Below, one piece after another: positions 9,577-16,854 of a stretch of DNA of 64,000 nucleotides (within the stretch, counting starts at the first letter, position 1; each line of letters opens with the position of its first letter). The notes under the pieces were generated by a model. That model made no database searches and was not told the origin of the DNA. It saw nothing but the letters and a program-made list of their open reading frames with translations. The translations under genes were made by a program, and so were the position numbers. This stretch comes from Pseudoalteromonas sp. 3D05 (lineage in GTDB: Bacteria; Pseudomonadota; Gammaproteobacteria; Enterobacterales; Alteromonadaceae): contig NZ_PDUS01000007.1 of the NCBI RefSeq assembly GCF_002723455.1, positions 124,518 to 188,517 of the forward strand. Reading direction: 5' to 3'.

Positions 9577-10119
9577 ATGTCAGAGTCTGTTTTAAAAACT
9601 GCTAAATTTGATCCCAAAATAAAGTCTTACTGGTTAGTTTTTGCCCTATGTATAAGCACAATCAGTATTGTCAGTATTCCTTTAATCCCCATTATTGTGT
9701 TGATTGTTTGGCTTGTCAGTGGTCGTATTTTAGCGGCTATGTCGGCTGAACTTTTAGAGCGTAAGCTGGTGGTAAAGCGAGGCGTATTTTTTAAAGTAGA
9801 GAAATCGATTCCGCTTGAAAAAATAACCGATGTAGGACTAAGCCAAGGCCCGCTGATGCGGTTGTTTGGTTTGTATCGTTTGAGCTTTGAAACGGCTGGT
9901 CAGTCGGGGCAAGGAGCATTAGTATCATTATTGGGTGTCGTTGATGCCAGTGAATTTCGTGAAGCGATTTTAACGCAAAAAGATAACTTAACGTCTTCAC
10001 AACCGAGTAAAGCGCAAAATAATGAGCCTGATAGCCAGTTAGAGTTGCTGCGTGCGTTAACTTATAGCGTAAAAAATATTGAGCAAATGATGGTTACTTT
10101 ATTGGACGAAAAAAAGTAA
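9577..10119 (+). CDS. Bacterial PH-domain (bPH2/DUF304-like) membrane protein
   Basis: A 180-aa protein with two adjacent hydrophobic helices at about residues 18-52, then a soluble domain. The stretch LLERKLVVKRGVFFKVEKSIPLEKITDVGLSQG resembles the bacterial pleckstrin-homology-like domain bPH_2 (formerly DUF304). That family has a short two-helix anchor followed by a small beta domain. The C-terminal tail (from about 135) is polar and ends in a predicted helix. The start is well supported by AAGGAAG upstream. It stands alone between the pullulanase terminator and a 320-base gap. The cellular role of the family is not established; membrane stress or envelope homeostasis has been suggested for some members. 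Confidence 0.72.
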   Translation: MSESVLKTAKFDPKIKSYWLVFALCISTISIVSIPLIPIIVLIVWLVSGRILAAMSAELLERKLVVKRGVFFKVEKSIPLEKITDVGLSQGPLMRLFGLYRLSFETAGQSGQGALVSLLGVVDASEFREAILTQKDNLTSSQPSKAQNNEPDSQLELLRALTYSVKNIEQMMVTLLDEKK

Positions 10120-10440
10120 ATACGTCAATCACTAAGTCGAAAATATAAGCTGAAAACATTTTATAGTTCCATCATAAACAGGGGCATCATTGCAATTTGA
10201 GCCCCCCTTATCTGATCGTTTTTGGTGCTGCATCGTACAAATATTAATCACATATCTTAATTAGCTAATCCCTAACAAAACAGAGACGTAATTTTCTTTT
10301 TAATACTATGTTGAATGCCTAACGTTTGAGCAGTTTAAATACCGACAAACGCCTTAGAGCTGTCACTGATGGTTTGTGTTTTAATGGTGCTATAGCTACA
10401 TTTTAAATAGGCGTCGTTTGTTTAGAGGTGTCGAACTAAT
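10120..10440 (+). other. Intergenic region before the DUF1800 gene
   Basis: About 320 AT-rich bases with no convincing coding frame. A CTGTCAC sequence at 10360-10366 resembles a half Pho box but the second half is absent. No clear terminator for the PH-domain gene and no strong sigma70 promoter was recognised. Confidence 0.5.
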
Positions 10441-12360
10441 ATGCATTATAAATTATTTTTGATACTCAGTATTGCCAGTATACTCAGTGGTTGTGGTGGT
10501 GGAGGCGGCAACAGTGAAAATGAAGTCACACCTGTTGTCACGCGAAATAAAGCCCCTTCAATTTCCATTACCAACGTGCCTAGTGAGGTAGCCAAAGGGC
10601 AATCGCTTACATTATCTGCAACAACCAGTGATGAAGATGGCAGTATTGCTAGCGTTATTTGGCAGCAAAGTGAAGGACAAAACGTACTTGCTGAGCCTGT
10701 CAACGCTAACTCAATAACACTTGATCTTGCCCCTGCCTTGAGCTTTACGCCAACAGAGTACGCTTTTACGGTAACAGCAACAGATAATCAGGGGGCAACT
10801 GCAACAGCTAATATCCGCTTTACCGCGCTCAATCGCATGGACCAATTAGCCAGCTCACGGTTATTGCACCAAGGCAGTATGGGCCCAACACTCAATGAAA
10901 TACACCAAGCACAAGGGCTGAGTGAGCAGCAGTGGCTTGATCAGCAAATAGCTTTACCTGTTGGCTATCACAGCGATTACTTGATAAAAAGTCCGGGTGA
11001 AGATGAGTTTGGTTACATCAATCGCATAGATGCTTGGTGGAAAGCGGTGATGCGTAGCAATGACCAGCTTAGACAGCGAGTGGCATTTGCACTAAGCGAA
11101 ATACTGGTGGTGTCTGATGCTAATAATGGTTTGCGCTCAGAGCCAGAAGCCATGGTTGGCTACTATGATTTACTCCTTGAGCATGCCTTTGGTAATTACC
11201 GAGACTTGCTTGAAGCGGTAACACTGTCGCCTGTTATGGGGACGTATTTGAGTCATTTAGGCAATGAAAAAGCGGATGAAGCACTAAACATTCGCCCAGA
11301 TGAAAACTATGCCCGCGAAGTCATGCAGTTATTCACTATCGGTTTAGACGAGCTAAATCTCAATGGTACGTTAAAACGCGATGCACAAGGCAATAGCATT
11401 GCCACTTATGGCCAAGAAGAAATTGAAGGTTTTGCTCGGGTATTTACCGGTTGGACATATGCTGATAATGAAACATTCAAGCGCAAAAACCGCAATTATA
11501 TTAAACCCATGAAGGCCTTCGCAGAGTATCATTCAAATAAGCAAAAGGTGTTGTTGAACGGTCAAATCATCCCACAAGGGTATGGACCGCAAGAATCACT
11601 CAACATAGCACTCGACAACCTATTTAATCATCCTAATGTTGCCCCATTCATTACCAAGCAACTTATTCAGCGTTTGATAACTTCTAACCCAACATCACAA
11701 TACGTTGAGCGAGTTGCTAGCGTATTTAATGATAATGGTCAGGGGGTAAGAGGTGATTTAGCTGCCGTGATCAAGGCTATTTACTTAGACGATGAAGCAC
11801 GCCATTTTGGTTCTGTTTTAGCCTATCAAGGAAAGATTAAAGAGCCGTTAATTAAAGTAGTGCAGTTTTGGCGCAACCTTGATGCAAAATCTTTAGATGA
11901 TGAGTACAGAACCTGGAACACTTTTGACAGGTTAGGACAGGGTCCAATGCGCTCACCTTCGGTATTTAACTTTTTTCGACCTGACTATCAACCCGCGCAA
12001 TTACGTGCAGATGGCTTGTTAGCACCTGAATTGCAAATTGCAGGGGATGCAACGTTAATTGGCACAATGAATGAGCATTACTCTGAGCTAGTGTGGGGTG
12101 TGGCCGAAAAACAAACGCAGTTAAAGTCGAGTAGTATCTACGTTTACCTTCAAAACGATATGAACATTTTACAGAGCAATGGTATTGAGGCATTACTAGA
12201 ACAATACAATGTTGTTTATTACGCTGGCTCTATGAGTGACCATACTCGCCAAGCTTTACGTGATTTAGACGCTTACTTTGATGATGACCAGTACCCAGAA
12301 AGAGTGTCTTACCTGTTGTATATGATTGCCATTTCACCTGAATTTAATCTGCAGTATTAG
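10441..12360 (+). CDS. DUF1800 lipoprotein with an Ig-like N-terminal domain
   Basis: A 639-aa secreted protein. It has a lipoprotein signal with lipobox LSGC (lipidated Cys18) followed by a glycine-rich linker. An Ig/PKD-type beta-sandwich domain covers about 35-130, with NKAPSISITNVPSEV and a DEDGSIASVIW core. The DUF1800 domain fills the rest and shows FALSEILVVS, NYAREVMQLFTIGLDELN and EIEGFARVFTGWTY, all hallmarks of the family. Known: DUF1800 genes occur next to DUF1501 genes in many bacteria but their biochemical role is not established. Here the DUF1501 gene follows 10 bases later, and the two should be translated from one mRNA. The start has GAGGTG upstream. Confidence 0.88.
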   Translation: MHYKLFLILSIASILSGCGGGGGNSENEVTPVVTRNKAPSISITNVPSEVAKGQSLTLSATTSDEDGSIASVIWQQSEGQNVLAEPVNANSITLDLAPALSFTPTEYAFTVTATDNQGATATANIRFTALNRMDQLASSRLLHQGSMGPTLNEIHQAQGLSEQQWLDQQIALPVGYHSDYLIKSPGEDEFGYINRIDAWWKAVMRSNDQLRQRVAFALSEILVVSDANNGLRSEPEAMVGYYDLLLEHAFGNYRDLLEAVTLSPVMGTYLSHLGNEKADEALNIRPDENYAREVMQLFTIGLDELNLNGTLKRDAQGNSIATYGQEEIEGFARVFTGWTYADNETFKRKNRNYIKPMKAFAEYHSNKQKVLLNGQIIPQGYGPQESLNIALDNLFNHPNVAPFITKQLIQRLITSNPTSQYVERVASVFNDNGQGVRGDLAAVIKAIYLDDEARHFGSVLAYQGKIKEPLIKVVQFWRNLDAKSLDDEYRTWNTFDRLGQGPMRSPSVFNFFRPDYQPAQLRADGLLAPELQIAGDATLIGTMNEHYSELVWGVAEKQTQLKSSSIYVYLQNDMNILQSNGIEALLEQYNVVYYAGSMSDHTRQALRDLDAYFDDDQYPERVSYLLYMIAISPEFNLQY

Positions 12361-12370
12361 GAGAAATATA

Positions 12371-13720
12371 ATGAGTTTAAATAGAAGACAATTTTTATCA
12401 TTATGTTTAAAAGGTGGAGTTTCGGCAGCTGCGTTGACAAGCCTGCAGTTACAAGCACTCACCGGCTCAGTAAATACAACACAATTAACTGACTACAAAG
12501 CCTTGGTATGTGTGTTTTTATATGGCGGGAATGATTCACTCAATATGCTTGTTCCGCTAGACGGTGAACAACGCATACTGTACGAACAGAGTCGGCAAAA
12601 TCTTGCGGTAGCTTCACCTGTGGCATTAAATACCCCAACAAATTTTGCTGGTGGGGTGGGGTTACACCCTTCTCTGAGTGCAATAAAGAGCGTATTTGAT
12701 TCTGCCAATTTAGCGTTTGTTGGCGGTGTTGGTACTTTGCTTACACCAACCACCTACAATGACTACAAAAATAAAACTACCGCACTCCCTAAGCATCTAT
12801 TCTCACACAACGATCAACAAGCATCATGGATGTATGGGCGCGAGAAACAGTCATTAAATAGCGGATGGGGAGCACGCTTGTTGGAGCGTTTAGGGCAGCA
12901 AGACCAGTTTGCAGCCAATATCTCATTGGATGGAACTAATCTTTGGCAAACGGGCGATCAAACAAAAGCATTTGCACTAAACAAAAGTGGCATTAGTAAG
13001 ATTAATGCATTTAGTGGTTATCAACCTCGTGCAGAACATGTAACACGTATTATGAATCGTTTGATGAATAACACTCAGCATCCGCTTACAACAGCCTACG
13101 CGAGCAGCTTTAATTCGGCGATCAATAACACCCAAGCAATGAATGCTGCGCTGGAATCGGGCGTTGAGTTTGCAACGGTGTTCAGTGAAACATCTTTATC
13201 AGAGCAGCTAGCAGCAGTTGCTAAAGCAATTAGTGTTCAATCTAGGTTAAGCACACAAAGGCAGGTGTTTTTTGTTTCTATGGGTGGCTTTGATACGCAT
13301 GATGATCAGTTAGACACCCATCCACTATTACTCAACACACTTGCTCAAGGGTTGGCTGAATTTGACAGTGCAATGAAAGAGCTAAATATGGCTGACAATG
13401 TAACAACATTTACTATGTCTGACTTTGGCCGAACTTTAACGTCAAATGGGGATGGTACCGATCATGGCTGGGCAGGCAATCAAATAGTGATGGGAGGAGC
13501 TGTGCAAGGGGGGAATATATATGGAGAGCTACTTACTCAGCATTTAGATGGCCCGCAGGATGTCGGCTCAGGTCGCTTAATTCCAAGTGTTGCCAATGAG
13601 CAATACTTTGCCACTTTAGCCAAATGGTTTGGTGTACCAGATTCTGAGCTGGTTGATATATTTCCAAACTTAAGTAATTTTAATCAGCATACGCTTAACC
13701 TGTTTGGTAGTAGCTTATAA
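12371..13720 (+). CDS. DUF1501 protein exported by the Tat pathway
   Basis: A 449-aa protein. The chosen ATG at 12371 has AGGAGA directly upstream; a TTG at 12326 in the same frame lies inside the DUF1800 gene and is less likely. The N terminus NRRQFLSLCLKGG is a twin-arginine signal followed by an alanine-rich stretch, so the protein is probably folded before export. The body matches DUF1501 (arylsulfatase/phosphatase-like superfamily fold): LVCVFLYGGNDSLNMLVP near the start, SMGGFDTHDDQ in the middle, and TMSDFGRTLTSNGDGTDHGWAG near the end. The conserved Asp and His residues in these motifs suggest metal binding. It is paired with the DUF1800 lipoprotein; substrate unknown. Confidence 0.88.
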   Translation: MSLNRRQFLSLCLKGGVSAAALTSLQLQALTGSVNTTQLTDYKALVCVFLYGGNDSLNMLVPLDGEQRILYEQSRQNLAVASPVALNTPTNFAGGVGLHPSLSAIKSVFDSANLAFVGGVGTLLTPTTYNDYKNKTTALPKHLFSHNDQQASWMYGREKQSLNSGWGARLLERLGQQDQFAANISLDGTNLWQTGDQTKAFALNKSGISKINAFSGYQPRAEHVTRIMNRLMNNTQHPLTTAYASSFNSAINNTQAMNAALESGVEFATVFSETSLSEQLAAVAKAISVQSRLSTQRQVFFVSMGGFDTHDDQLDTHPLLLNTLAQGLAEFDSAMKELNMADNVTTFTMSDFGRTLTSNGDGTDHGWAGNQIVMGGAVQGGNIYGELLTQHLDGPQDVGSGRLIPSVANEQYFATLAKWFGVPDSELVDIFPNLSNFNQHTLNLFGSSL

Positions 13721-13725
13721 TGATT

Positions 13726-13756
13726 ACTCAGCTTAAGTGACTCGCTTAAGCTGAGT
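13726..13756. terminator. Long hairpin between convergent genes
   Basis: A perfect 12-bp stem (ACTCAGCTTAAG at 13726-13737 with CTTAAGCTGAGT at 13745-13756) and a 7-base loop. It lies 6 bases after the DUF1501 stop and 19 bases from the PhoD gene stop on the other strand. Neither side has a long T run, so it may act as a 3' stabilising structure or a weak bidirectional terminator. Confidence 0.6.
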
Positions 13757-13774
13757 ACATTTATCATAATACTA

Positions 13775-15556
13775 TTAGCCTTGAATCTGTGGCTGCCCAG
13801 CTATTACATGAAGCGCGTTACTGCGTTCGGTTTGCATAGTGTACGAGGCAGTTTTAATGCTACTTACGTATTGCCATTTTGCGGTTGCCTGTTCAGGGGT
13901 AAACGTAATCGTTAAATACCCACGATCAACAAGGTTGTTATACACCAAGTCGTTTACTAGCAATGGGATAACTTGCTCCATTTGAGCAGTAACTTCTGGC
14001 CCTTGGGTATTCAATGCTAAGTACTCTTCAAGGCCGGGTGAAGACACCGATGAGGTCGCAAATTCAACCCCTGCATGTTGCGAAGCTGCAATTGGGTTGG
14101 TTGCATCTGTGGTTAGCTGACCTGCCCATGCGTTATGCGTATCACCAGCCAACACAACTAAATTCTTTTGCAAAGCGATTGCAGTACCAAGTAGCACTTC
14201 GCGTTCGTAAGCATAGCCGTCCCAGGCGTCTAAATTATAAGGTGCAGTGGTATCAACACGGGCTCGCTCTGCGTCAGTTACTGTTGGGTCGCCAGCCAAA
14301 ATACGGCCTTTAATTTGGGCTAATTCTGCAAACATTGTATTGGCTTGAGCTAATAGTGGCGCAATATCTCCTCCGCCAGCTTGTGTTACCTGTAGAGTCA
14401 CTAATAACTGTAATATTTCGAATGGTAAGTACATTTTTGTCATCAACACTTGTTGACCAAGAACTTGCCATTGAGCACTTGATGTTGTCATGCCATCAGT
14501 CAGCCACGTGAGCTGCTCATTACCAAGTAATGCACGACTAGGCGAGCTAATGGCACTTACAAAATCGCTTTGCCCCTGTGCACTAGTTAAGTCAAAATCA
14601 CCGTAGTTTAGCTGCTCATCACGGGCTAAAACTCGAGTATCTAGCATATACAGCGACACTAAGTCGCCAAACTCAAAACGGCGGTAAATACGTTCTTTAT
14701 CGGCGACATTACGAATTGGCATCCACTCAAAATAGGCTTGTAGAGCATGGAGCTTTCTTTCGCTAAATTCCCCTTCGCCATCGTTATGGTTTTGTGCACC
14801 TTCACGCCATGTATCATTGGTTACTTCGTGGTCGTCCCACACGGTTATAAATGCACAATGACTATGCGCAGCTTGCAAATTTCGGTCTGTACGATAGTGC
14901 GCATAGCGTTTACGGTAATCAGTTAAATTGAGTATTTCTTCGCTATTGTCTTGGGGTAGTAAACGTCCTAACAGCGCCGCATCTTGCGAAGCATAACCAC
15001 CATTTCCGTATTCATAAATATAATCGCCTAAGTGTAATACGGCGTCTAAATCAGTTTGTTTTGCTATTTCACCATACACATGAAAAAAGCCCGCAGGGTA
15101 GTTGGCACATGAAATAACGGCGAGCTTCACTTGATCAATACTGCCTGTAGGCAGTGTTTTACCTGAACCAACAGGTGATGCTTTTCCATTAGAGATAAAT
15201 CGGTAGTAGTAAGTGGTATTAGCATCTAAGCCTTGAAGGTCTACTTTTAAAGTAAAGTCACTGGCGGTTGTTACAAGCGCTTCGCCATCATGGCTAATGT
15301 TATTGAAGTTAGGATCTGTTGCGGCTTGCCACTGTACTTTAATGCTACTGGCTGCTGTGTCGAGAGGGGTTACACGGGTCCATAAAATTAGGCTGTCACT
15401 AAGCGGGTCGCCACTGGCTACTCCGTGATCAAAGCTGATTTCAATGGTTTCATCATCGTTTTCATCAAATGTACACCCTGTGATGCCTAATGATAAAACG
15501 GCAGCGCCAAAACCCGCTGCCGATGCTTTTAAAAAACTTCTCCGTGTAAACGTCAT
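13775..15556 (-). CDS. phoD: PhoD-type alkaline phosphatase / phosphodiesterase
   Basis: A 593-aa secreted metallophosphatase. The N terminus TRRSFLKASAAG is a twin-arginine signal and is followed by GITGC, so Cys28 may also be lipidated (a Tat lipoprotein). A PhoD_N fibronectin-like domain covers about 35-130 with DHGVASGDPLSDSLILWTRV. The catalytic domain shows metal ligands in LHLGDYIYEYG, VWDDHEVTND and LVVLAGDTHNAW, typical of PhoD. Known: PhoD releases phosphate from phosphomono- and diesters in the periplasm or outside the cell using iron and calcium. It is convergent to the DUF1800/DUF1501 pair. No clear Pho box was found upstream. The family call is firm; the symbol is by family only. 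Confidence 0.9.
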   Translation of the reverse strand: MTFTRRSFLKASAAGFGAAVLSLGITGCTFDENDDETIEISFDHGVASGDPLSDSLILWTRVTPLDTAASSIKVQWQAATDPNFNNISHDGEALVTTASDFTLKVDLQGLDANTTYYYRFISNGKASPVGSGKTLPTGSIDQVKLAVISCANYPAGFFHVYGEIAKQTDLDAVLHLGDYIYEYGNGGYASQDAALLGRLLPQDNSEEILNLTDYRKRYAHYRTDRNLQAAHSHCAFITVWDDHEVTNDTWREGAQNHNDGEGEFSERKLHALQAYFEWMPIRNVADKERIYRRFEFGDLVSLYMLDTRVLARDEQLNYGDFDLTSAQGQSDFVSAISSPSRALLGNEQLTWLTDGMTTSSAQWQVLGQQVLMTKMYLPFEILQLLVTLQVTQAGGGDIAPLLAQANTMFAELAQIKGRILAGDPTVTDAERARVDTTAPYNLDAWDGYAYEREVLLGTAIALQKNLVVLAGDTHNAWAGQLTTDATNPIAASQHAGVEFATSSVSSPGLEEYLALNTQGPEVTAQMEQVIPLLVNDLVYNNLVDRGYLTITFTPEQATAKWQYVSSIKTASYTMQTERSNALHVIAGQPQIQG

Positions 15557-15624
15557 TGCTCTGTACCGTTAAAAGTAAAACAATGAGCTTATCCGACCAG
15601 TATTACTATTATATGAAACAGATA

Positions 15625-15969
15625 TTAAAATACCTGGCAGATAGTATCTGCTTTACAGGTAATGACAGTCACGTTTTCGTAGCCTACACGCGTGAGCGCT
15701 TCTGCGCTTAGTGTTGCACGTGCGCCACTGGCACAATGCAAATAAATAGGGCGTGCGGGGTCTTTTTCTATCTCCATTAACTTCATTTCCAGTAAGCCAC
15801 GTGGGATGTTGATTGCACCCGTTGCTGCCTTTGTAGCATGTTCAGCAGGCTCGCGAACATCAATTAATAAGCCGTGGTTTTGCTCAAGCTCTTGCTTTGC
15901 TTGTTCTGCTTCGATACGACGTTGGTTTGGTGTAATTATTTTCATTAAATCAGGGATAGATGTAAGCAT
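15625..15969 (-). CDS. Rhodanese-like sulfurtransferase
   Basis: A 114-aa single-domain rhodanese. Features are LLIDVREPAEH near residues 34-43, the cluster INIPRGLLE, and the active loop HCASGAR with the persulfide-forming Cys79. The ATG at 15969 has a perfect GAGGAA ribosome site 5 bases upstream; that site lies inside the end of the neighbouring DUF2892 reading frame. A TTG 18 bases further upstream is in frame but less likely. Known: such proteins move sulfane sulfur between thiols. The divergent BigR-like repressor gene suggests control by sulfide or persulfide. A second cysteine pair near the C terminus (TCKADTIC) may take part in sulfur relay. Confidence 0.87.
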   Translation of the reverse strand: MLTSIPDLMKIITPNQRRIEAEQAKQELEQNHGLLIDVREPAEHATKAATGAINIPRGLLEMKLMEIEKDPARPIYLHCASGARATLSAEALTRVGYENVTVITCKADTICQVF

Positions 15970-15970
15970 G

Positions 15971-16422
15971 TTATTCCTCGAAACCAAGTTTTTTTAAGAT
16001 AGTGATCATTGGGCACCATTTGCTAAATGCCGACTAAAGGGCGCATTTATTTTTCGAGGTTGGATTTGCAGCAGTTTGTTTGGCATTTTGGCAAGGCAGA
16101 GCACATGAAGTATGGTGTTGTCATATGAATGTGCGATAACGCAGAATAAATGCCAAACAGACGCTGCCCTTCGGGTTCCGCCTAGGAGCATCTTACTCTT
16201 TGTTGCTCGGAAATTACATAGACTACTATGCTGCAATCCTCGCGCCGCGATTAAAATGCTCCTAGATTGAACAAATCCCAACCCTGAAAGATGAATGCGC
16301 CCTAAGTTTAGGGCAATAAATACAGTAAACCAAATCCATAGCGGATCGTGAAACTGTTGTAACAACAATGAAATGCCAACCATGATGCCAGCGATAAGGC
16401 GGAGTACGTCGTTTAGTTTCAT
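15971..16422 (-). pseudogene. DUF2892 membrane protein gene, interrupted by an inserted element
   Basis: Reading from the ATG at 16422, the first about 39 codons (MKLNDVLRLIAGIMVG, then FTVFIALNL) match the usual DUF2892/YgaP-like membrane protein. The frame then enters a 266-bp element and ends at 16006 as a 138-aa chimera. The expected C-terminal part, SAFSKWCPMITILKKLGFEE plus stop, is still present in another frame at 16033-15971, just downstream of the element. Thus the gene was split. Known: DUF2892 proteins are two-helix inner membrane proteins often fused or adjacent to rhodaneses. Removing the element between its short flanking repeats would not, by my reading, restore frame exactly, so a small extra change has happened. 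Probably non-functional. Confidence 0.8.
16038..16303. mobile_element. MITE-like element with about 31-bp terminal inverted repeats
   Basis: A 266-bp non-coding element. The left end (16038-16068, starting AGGGCGCATTTATTTTTC) and the right end (16272-16303, whose reverse complement starts AGGGCGCATTCATCTTTC) are about 80-85% matching inverted repeats. Inside are two further inverted pairs: 16074-16088 with 16148-16162 (14 of 15 matching), and 16182-16195 with 16252-16265 (13 of 14). A TAA or CTAA flanks both ends as a possible short target duplication, but the boundary is ambiguous. No transposase is encoded, so it would need a transposase acting in trans. Confidence 0.75.
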
Positions 16423-16456
16423 TTTAACCTCAACTCAAAGTGAATATAGAATAAAT

Positions 16457-16507
16457 ATATTAGAAAAACGTATATTAGTAAATTCTAATATTAGACTTTT
16501 CTAATAT
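16457..16507. promoter_or_regulatory. Operator region of the BigR/YgaV-like repressor
   Basis: AT-rich nested inverted repeats between the divergent DUF2892 and arsR-type genes: the perfect 12-bp palindrome TCTAATATTAGA at 16484-16495, and an outer pair ATATTAGAAAA (16457-16467) with TTTTCTAATAT (16497-16507). This repeated CTAATAT/ATATTAG pattern is what an ArsR-family dimer would bind, and would control both directions. Confidence 0.7.
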
Positions 16508-16550
16508 AACACCTATACTATTTTGGTACTTTGAATATAAGAGTGAACTT

Positions 16551-16853
16551 ATGACTATCGATTTTGCTGCTATGGCTAACAACGTAGAGCGTGCTGAAGG
16601 GCTATTAAAGATATTAGCCAATAAAAACCGTTTAATGATTTTATGCTCATTACAAGATACAGAGATGAGTGTATCTGCACTTAATGAAGCTGTCCCTTTA
16701 GCACAATCAGCCTTATCGCAGCATTTAGCAGCTCTGCGTAAAGCCAACATAGTTGATACGCGTCGAGAGGGGCAAACAATTTATTACCGTGTAGTGGATC
16801 AGCATGCGCAAGCGATGTTGGCCACATTATATGGCTTATTTTGTAAGGAATAA
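16551..16853 (+). CDS. ArsR-family repressor of the BigR/YgaV/SqrR (persulfide-sensing) type
   Basis: A 100-aa winged-helix repressor. The helix-turn-helix is visible as AQSALSQHLAALRKANIVDTRREGQTIYYRV (shown here in two parts: recognition helix AQSALSQHLAALRKA, wing TRREGQTIYYRV). It lacks the CVC metal site of metal-sensing ArsR proteins. Instead it has Cys32 (RLMILCSL) and Cys98 (YGLFCKE), the positions of the two cysteines that form a tetrasulfide bridge in BigR and SqrR. Known: those proteins release DNA when persulfides appear. The stop codon is one base before the RND permease start, so the repressor and pump are co-transcribed. The upstream palindromes are the likely operator. Confidence 0.85.
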   Translation: MTIDFAAMANNVERAEGLLKILANKNRLMILCSLQDTEMSVSALNEAVPLAQSALSQHLAALRKANIVDTRREGQTIYYRVVDQHAQAMLATLYGLFCKE

Positions 16854-16854
16854 G

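Noticed and set aside
10360..10378. A half Pho box (CTGTCAC) before the DUF1800 gene
   Set aside because: Only one half matches the consensus; the second half expected 11 bases later is absent.
12326..12370. TTG start giving a longer DUF1501 protein
   Set aside because: It lies inside the DUF1800 gene and would place 15 residues before the twin-arginine signal; the ATG at 12371 has a strong ribosome site.
16006..16422. The intact 138-aa frame taken as a normal protein
   Set aside because: Most of its C-terminal part comes from the inverted-repeat element, and the true DUF2892 end lies in another frame just after it.
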